Assembly (NCBI RefSeq): GCF_028583425.1
Contig: NC_072801.1
Coordinates: 11,614,001-11,678,000 of the forward strand
Direction of reading: 5' to 3'
Source of the DNA: Eublepharis macularius
Taxonomy: Eukaryota > Chordata > Lepidosauria > Squamata > Eublepharidae
DNA length: 64,000 bases
Shown here: positions 58,492 to 64,000 of the stretch, in pieces
Numbering within the stretch: the stretch's first letter is position 1
Layout of the letters: each line of letters starts with the position of its first letter
Program-made: the position numbers and the translations under genes
The notes under the pieces: generated by a model
What the model saw: only the letters and a program-made list of their open reading frames with translations
Database searches by the model: none
What the model was told of the DNA's origin: nothing

Positions 58492-60031
58492 CTAATTAAA
58501 AGAAAAAACGGGGGGCCTCCCCTGAAGCACAGTTTGTCTTTATCACACAGAGACACAACGTGGAGGTAAAGTTTTTAAAGATTGTGTTGCCTACCACTCC
58601 ACACAAAATGGGACTGTTTCAGGCAGATAAACAAATCTCATTAGGCAGGGAGATCATCTAGCACAGGCTCTGCTCCACCCACCTTCTTTGGGTGACATGA
58701 GGCTGGTGCTGACAAAGTTCTGGTAGTAGCCACCTGGTTGTGGATCACTCCCTCCTACATGGCCCGTATTGCCAGCTGCCTCCAAGTTTTTCAAAAACAT
58801 TTTGATTTTCTTATTCTTCCAGGCCCAAAGAGAATATGTTCTTGGACATTTGCTGCATATATGTATATATACATTTTATATACAAATGTGCATGTTTTAT
58901 ACAAACACTCATCCAAGGTAAGCTGTATTGGCGACGACTCACTTGTTATCCTCAAGCAGGCGCATTGCCAACAACTTTGGCCTTGAGGCCACTGTGAAGT
59001 GCCCATTTGCCGCCGGGAGAGGGTCCGCTGAATCAATTTTCTAGAGCCCATTGTATTTTTTCACACAACTGGTGTTGCTGCTGGTAGGCATATATGGTTT
59101 ATACATACAATAGAAATTATGTACAAACACTGGTATTATATTATTTTGTACTGTCTTTTTATTTGAATGGTCTGGTTGCTAGCACCTTTGCTGACCCATT
59201 GAAGAAAAAGTTAGGATAAAAATACATTAACTAAATATAAAAGTAGATAAGGATGGATCAAATAAACCCAATTTCAGCCTTTGGACTGCACTTTTTAAGT
59301 GCGATTTTTCATAAAAATCTCATTACCAAATTATTTTCTTACACACAAGAAAATAAGAACACATAAAGAGTCTGATTGGAACAAGCCACTAGCCCATCCA
59401 GCTTAGTCTAGTGTCCCTACAACTGGTCAGTCAAAGGTCCTTGAAGGCCCACGAGAAGAGGCACAGCAACTGGCATTCCGAGGTATACTGCCTTGGAACA
59501 TGGAAGTTTCATTTAGCTAATGAAAGCTCATTCATTATTATATCATTATTTATTAACGAGATTAACAAATTAGATTGCAATTTGCTTTGTAAACAAACAA
59601 GGAGTAACTGTGTAAATTAAAGCCCATTTCAAAGCTGTCATGGCTAAGAGCCAAGCATTCCTATGATACTGATCACACCCCTGAGGGATTCAATCTCCAC
59701 TCACAACTCTGTATAACAATTCAATGGTAAAAGCAGAGCTACAGTCCTCAAGGATTCATTGCTGTTAAGGATCACAGGCAGGCCAAATGGAAATAAAATA
59801 AGAATGATGCATCTAAAATCAGAGTTTTGAATATCAGGGAGAATCCAGCGGCAAGTATGCCCACATGAAGGCAAGGAATTTGGGCAATTTTTAAATAGTT
59901 CTCAGTAGTTTCTCGCTGTGCCTTATCTACATGGCGTAGTGATGCAGTCATCCTATTAACTGACTATGATCTGATCCATTCACAAACATCAAGCCATAGG
60001 GAAAGAAAAAGACTGGAAAGGTGCAATTTAC
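58492..60031 (-). other. IQCE: IQCE intron
   Basis: A decayed family B SINE trace lies near 59350-59420 (AGAGTCTGATTGGAACAAGC). No other feature was recognised. Confidence 0.5.
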
Positions 60032-60082
60032 CCAGCTGCTATTGCTCCTTGGCTCGGTTCGTGTCCCAATAAACTCAGAGCC
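60032..60082 (-). CDS. IQCE: IQCE coding exon (GSEFIGTRTEPRSNSSW)
   Basis: A 51-base exon of 17 codons, phase 0 on both sides. The acceptor is TTTTTAAAGCAG and the donor is GTAAAT. The peptide aligns with human GTDFVRTLAEKRPDASW. It is more diverged than its neighbours, but its position, phase and conserved first and last residues support it. Confidence 0.87.
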
Positions 60083-60598
60083 CTGCTTTAAAAAAAAAGG
60101 AAGTACTAATATTTAATATGTATAGATTGCTTTCAGTAAAATAACCGTCAGGATGGACCTTACCCATCATCTTACAACCTAGAATCGACAGACTATCATA
60201 ATAATACTTAGCATTACTAAGATAACAAGTGCCTATCTTATTGGACTGTGACAGGAGTTACTAATAAAAAACACTGAAACAGAATCTGGGAATGTCTTAA
60301 AGCCAAATTTCTTACAGCATACATTTTCGTGGCCTAGAGCCAACTCTTATCAAGGGAAAGAAGTGTGCAGTTCTTTAACTGCGCTGATATTATTATCATT
60401 ACTAATATTTGCCCAGCACACCATTACTTTATGGAAAACAGGATATCAGCTCCTTCCTGTCTTTTTTGCTTTCCAAACTGATGTCCTGAGTTAGAAGCCA
60501 AAATGCTATACATGCCCCTCCGGAATGGAAAAAGAAACAGTTGGACAAGCAGATTCAAATGCTACTCTCCCAACCATGCCACTGCCCATGGAGCTCAC

Positions 60599-60712
60599 CC
60601 GGGAGGGATCCAGCAGCTGTTCGAGCTGTTTGTCTTTTCGGTTATTCTCCTCTTCCATTCGCTGAAGCTTTGTTTTCATCCGATCTGCTTCGCATTTCTG
60701 AGCTTGTATTTC
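60599..60712 (-). CDS. IQCE: IQCE coding exon (EIQAQK..LLDPSR)
   Basis: This 114-base exon of 38 codons enters and leaves in phase 0. It starts EIQAQKCEADRMKTKLQRME and ends RKDKQLEQLLDPSR. Human IQCE has MRTKLRRLEEENSRKDRQIE followed by QLLDPSR. The acceptor is TTTGTATAG and the donor is GTGAGC. The heptad-like pattern indicates coiled coil. The preceding exon (human ..DEIIELKK) is not seen up to the right edge. Confidence 0.92.
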
Positions 60713-61429
60713 CTATACAAAGAAAGAAAAAATGGGTTGTTATCCAGCAACCTGTCAATGAAAGATGCCAACACTCATGGATGTTTCCCTGTTCCCCTTC
60801 CCTAGCAGTCCCATCCAACCTGGAAAGTCAATTCCCAATTTTTGGGACCCCCATGAACAACTGCACCCCCCCCATATGTGTGTGGAGGGGGGAGCAGTGT
60901 GGAAAGGGAAGGGGACAAGATCACCCTTCCTGCCTTTTCTGTCAGGGTAACCACGACCCTCAATGTTCCCAGGGTCAGAAATGACTACTGGACGAGAGGG
61001 AAGCGTGGGAAAGATCCACAGTCATGGGGTCCACAGTTTGCCAAAGCCAACCCAATGCCTTGGGCTCTCTGCAAGCTTCTCCCTGCAGCTCCCTCATCAT
61101 AACAAATCGACATTTTTTTTTCATTTCTTGATTTTGTTTAAACTGTCAACCTCCATATAGCCCAGAACATCAACAATGAAAACCAAATGAAGTTAACTGC
61201 AGGGGCAAATGAAACTGGAAGGAGACGCAGTTCTGCCTCTTAATGCTTCTTCAGCAATGTGCTTCCCACCTCCTCACTCCGTCAGTTCCCACCCCTATGC
61301 TGGGAACTTTGGAAAAGTCACTGGATGGCAGCAAAGCAAAACACCAGATATTCAAGGGATGATTACAGGTGGACCTGAGACCGGGAGAGGCCAAAACCAC
61401 CACACAGACACCTTGCCATAGACAGGACA

Positions 61430-62065
61430 GATGGACAGATGGACGCCTCCCCCTTGGGGAAGGAAATTCTACATGCCGGGGGGGGGGCGGTCTCCCTCAC
61501 CCCAGGACATGCATGGGAGGGAAGGATGGACGGATGCCTCCCCCTTGGGCGGGGAGGAAATTCTACATGCCCGAGGGGCCATCTCCCTCACCCCAGAACA
61601 TGCATGGGAGGGAAGGATGAATGGATGGACACCTCCCCCTTGGGGGGAGGAAATTCTACATGCCCGGGGGGGGCGGTCTCCCTCACCCCAGGACATGCAT
61701 GGGAGGGAAGGATGAATGGATGGACGCCTCCCCCTTGGGGGAGGAAATTCTACATGCCCGGGGGGGGGCGGTCTCCCTCACCCCAGGACATGCATGGGAG
61801 GGAAGGATGGACGGATGCCTCCCCCTTGGGCGGGGAGGAAATTCTACATGCCCGAGGGGCCATCTCCCTCACCCCAGAACATGCATGGGAGGGAAGGATG
61901 AATGGATGGACACCTCCCCCTTGGGGGGAGGAAATTCTACATGTCGGGGGGGGCTATCTCCCTCGCCCTGGGACGTACATGGGAGGGAAGGACGGATGGA
62001 CACCCCTCTTTGGGGGAGGAAATTCTAAATGCCCGGGGGGGGGGCGTCTCCCTCACCCTGGGACA
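61430..62065. repeat. GC-rich minisatellite, about 91-bp unit, seven copies
   Basis: Each unit has CCTCCCCCTTGGG, GAAATTCTACATGCCCG, a G run, TCTCCCTCACCCCAG and CATGCATGGGAGGGAAGG. Three unit types recur in the same order, so 61500..61700 resembles 61785..61960, giving a higher-order period of about 277 bases. The open plus-strand frame of 211 codons is a consequence of the repeat, not a gene. Confidence 0.93.
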
Positions 62066-62099
62066 GCAGAGTAAGCAATGGAATCATGCCTGCTGGCTG

Positions 62100-62465
62100 C
62101 GGAAATGACAGAAGCCCTCCACACCTTTCCGGGCGGTACAGGCTCATAAAATAAGGCCTCTGTATGGAGACTGCAGGGCAGCACAGGTGAACTATGCCCT
62201 TCCCCCCCACCAGGGACCAACAGGGACCTACAGAACCCACCTGCCGGACATGGCGGCACTAGCAGAACCCCTGCCTCAAGTCGGGGAGGGAAGAGACAGT
62301 CCCCTGCATGGAGACAGCAGAGCAGCACAGCTGAGTTACGCCCGTCCCCCGTGCTGAGGAGTCTTGGCTGCCAGTGCCCACAGAACCCACCTTCCGGACA
62401 TGGCAGTACCGACAGATGCCCTCCACACCCTCTCAAGAGGGATCAGTGCTCAAAATAAGTCTCTG
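62100..62465. repeat. Imperfect tandem repeat, about 142-150 bp unit
   Basis: GGAGACTGCAGGGCAGCACA (62167) and GGAGACAGCAGAGCAGCACA (62309) start two units. The ends are marked by AGAACCCACCTGCCGGACAT and AGAACCCACCTTCCGGACAT. GCCCTCCACACC recurs at both outer edges. Confidence 0.8.
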
Positions 62466-62559
62466 CCTCCACAAGGATGTGCGAGTGGCCCAGACAGAGC
62501 CTGACCGTGTACCACTTTACTTTGGCGCAGGAGGGACATAACCCACAGACCCCTTACAA

Positions 62560-62880
62560 TTCAGTACAGGTGCTCCAAGAAAGAATATCGGTCCGTGGGT
62601 GAGCCCTTGGGTGAGGATCCCACTCAGCTTTGCCCCAGAGCCAGGTGGTGGCCCTGAGACGGGCGCTTAAGAGAGCACAGACACCTTGCCGTTCGAGACA
62701 GGTGCTCAAAGAAAGAGTAAGGAGGAACAAAAACAAAAGGTTGTCCTGTATGAGCCTCCAGGGGAGGTGCCCACACTCATCTTTCCCCCAGAGCCAGGTG
62801 GTGGCCCTGAGACTGGCGCCCAAATAGCGCACAGAGACAGGTGCTCAAAGCAAGAGTAAGGAGGAATACCCACTCATTCC
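62560..62880. repeat. Imperfect tandem repeat, about 130-150 bp unit
   Basis: CCCCAGAGCCAGGTGGTGGC then CCTGAGAC recurs at 62632 and 62780, and GACAGGTGCTCAAAG recurs at 62696 and 62834. Together with the repeat before it, this may be subterminal DNA of the adjoining hAT transposon. Confidence 0.75.
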
Positions 62881-63145
62881 GGACACTGGTGGGAGGGCAG
62901 GAGAGGATGTTAGTGGCCACGATGGAGAGGTCCAGCCAGATGGCAGATTTTCATGCCCAATACTCCAGGGGGGTTGGTGTGGGAGGGCTCAGCGGGCTTG
63001 GCAAGGCACTCTTGCACCATGGCACCCACCGTGTCCTCTGCCCTGACAGATGCACCAACCCTGCTGGTGTCAACCACACAGCTCACTGCATATGACCAGA
63101 GATCCCTGTTGGAAGGGCTCTCATGGCTGGGGACGCCCGGCTTGT

Positions 63146-64000
63146 TTACAGCCTCCCGCTCCCCGCCCCCGCTGCACCCTCAACCCTCCATCCCACTTTT
63201 TGTGCCTGATACCTGTGCACTGTTCTGCACAGGACCTTCTCCCAGTCCTGCAGCTGGCTGTCCCACATGGCGATGCTGCCCTTTATCCGGGGATCACATA
63301 TGTATGCCAGTGTGTATGGCTGCTCCTGGCAGAGAGGATGCAAGCGGGCAGCTATGCCGCCTGCAACCTCCTGACCAAGTCCCTGACCCTGGGGCAAGAT
63401 CTTCCTCATTCTCCACCTTGTCGACCAGCACCCGGCCCAGCCCGTAGATCAGGGGGATGACCTGTCCCACGCTGGTCTGGTATGAGCATAGGAGCTCAGT
63501 GGCGTCCTTAAAGGGCTTAAGGACACAGACCCTCTGGGAGAGGGCGAACCAGACCGCATAGCTGATGCTGACCTCCTCTCCCTCCCACATAATAGCCACA
63601 GACAACATGATGTCCTGGACTGGTTTTTGCTCCACCAGAAGACTAACCATGGTGGAGTTCCAGCGGGTGGAGTTCCAGCGGGTGGGCATGTTCTGGTAGA
63701 GGTAGTGCTTGGGATCGCCCCCCTCCCCCTGCCTCTGAAGCAGCTCACGAGAAGACTTCACACTGCGGGAGTAGTGCGAAGCCAGACACCGGCGGTTTTC
63801 CAACAAGTCACGCATGGACAATGTTCCCTGGTCCCAGGGAACCTAGCCCAAGAGCATCCGCCATGATCAGGTGCAGCTTATGCGTCAGGCAGACAAGGCC
63901 ATTGAGGGATGCCTCTCTCAGCGCTGCCAGCATGCTGCTTCCCGCATCGGCGACCATGATGCCACGGACAAAATCACCCCCGGGGCCCCACTCCCTCAGC
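63146..64000 (-). pseudogene. hAT transposase (ZBED/Ac-like), partial and frameshifted
   Basis: On the minus strand from the right edge: FVRGIMVADAGSSMLAALRE and GLVCLTHKLHLIMADALGLG match the catalytic-domain region of hAT transposases (D.GSNM..., C..H.LNL....AL). Then comes MPTRWNST with a small in-frame duplication (RWNST twice), the MPTRWNSTY..L.R..EQ motif. A second frame (63146..63409) continues with LAYICDPRIKGSIAMWDSQL, the LDPR.K region. The change of frame near 63300-63400 shows at least one frameshift. Cut DNA transposition would be its role if whole. The C-terminal dimerisation helix is not recognised. It may be unrelated to the MITEs above. Confidence 0.82.

Noticed and set aside
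61439-62074. 211-codon frame over the minisatellite
   Set aside because: It stays open because the unit happens to lack stops. Other overlapping frames are equally open, and no start context or family match exists.

Overview
This window is vertebrate nuclear DNA, almost certainly from a squamate reptile. The evidence is long introns with GT/AG junctions, a CpG island, a 5S-rRNA-derived SINE, a Sauria-type SINE ending in an ACCTTTACCTTT tail, several tRNA-derived SINE families, CR1 and L1-like LINEs, a Penelope-like element and hAT MITEs. Several SINE types resemble gecko repeats, but that is inference and the species cannot be fixed from the sequence.

Two host genes lie head-to-tail on the minus strand. 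On the left, the first coding exon of TTYH3 (11831..11956) sits in a CpG island at about 11.7-12.56 kb. Bases 1-11830 are its first intron and no second exon is visible. On the right, at least fourteen coding exons of IQCE run from 60712 down to a stop codon at 35868. They encode the coiled-coil middle, three IQ motifs and the acidic SDDSDD tail. The 5' exons of IQCE lie beyond the right edge. The order IQCE then TTYH3 on one strand matches my memory of human 7p22.3, so the pair appears to be conserved synteny. IQCE acts with EFCAB7 to hold EVC-EVC2 at the ciliary base in Hedgehog signalling. TTYH3 is a tweety-family membrane protein linked to chloride conductance. I see no operon-like link between the two.

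The exon phases of IQCE require one more tiny exon before the last one. The best candidate is an 8-nt microexon at 38592..38599.

The 24 kb between the genes and the introns are dense in mobile DNA. They hold: five copies of a hairpin-forming hAT MITE, four with clear and one with a diverged 8-bp target duplication; two further hAT elements; a 3.2 kb Penelope-like element with a 550-residue RT/GIY-YIG frame and about 315-bp inverted terminal repeats; a 5'-truncated L1-like LINE with a 15-bp target duplication, itself interrupted by a fold-back element; a CR1 3' end; an L2/CR1-like LINE holding a Sauria SINE; a minisatellite with higher-order structure; and a broken hAT transposase at the right edge.

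The most unusual signal is a dispersed short repeat that carries a hammerhead-ribozyme-like core (CTGANGA, stem II, GAAA, palindromic AGCT stem III). It occurs about eight times, and at 54.66-55.06 kb it forms a fold-back with a 41-bp tandem array of cores. The Penelope element and the fold-back inside the L1 carry related core-like sequences. No CRISPR array, bacterial operon or intact viral genome was seen.
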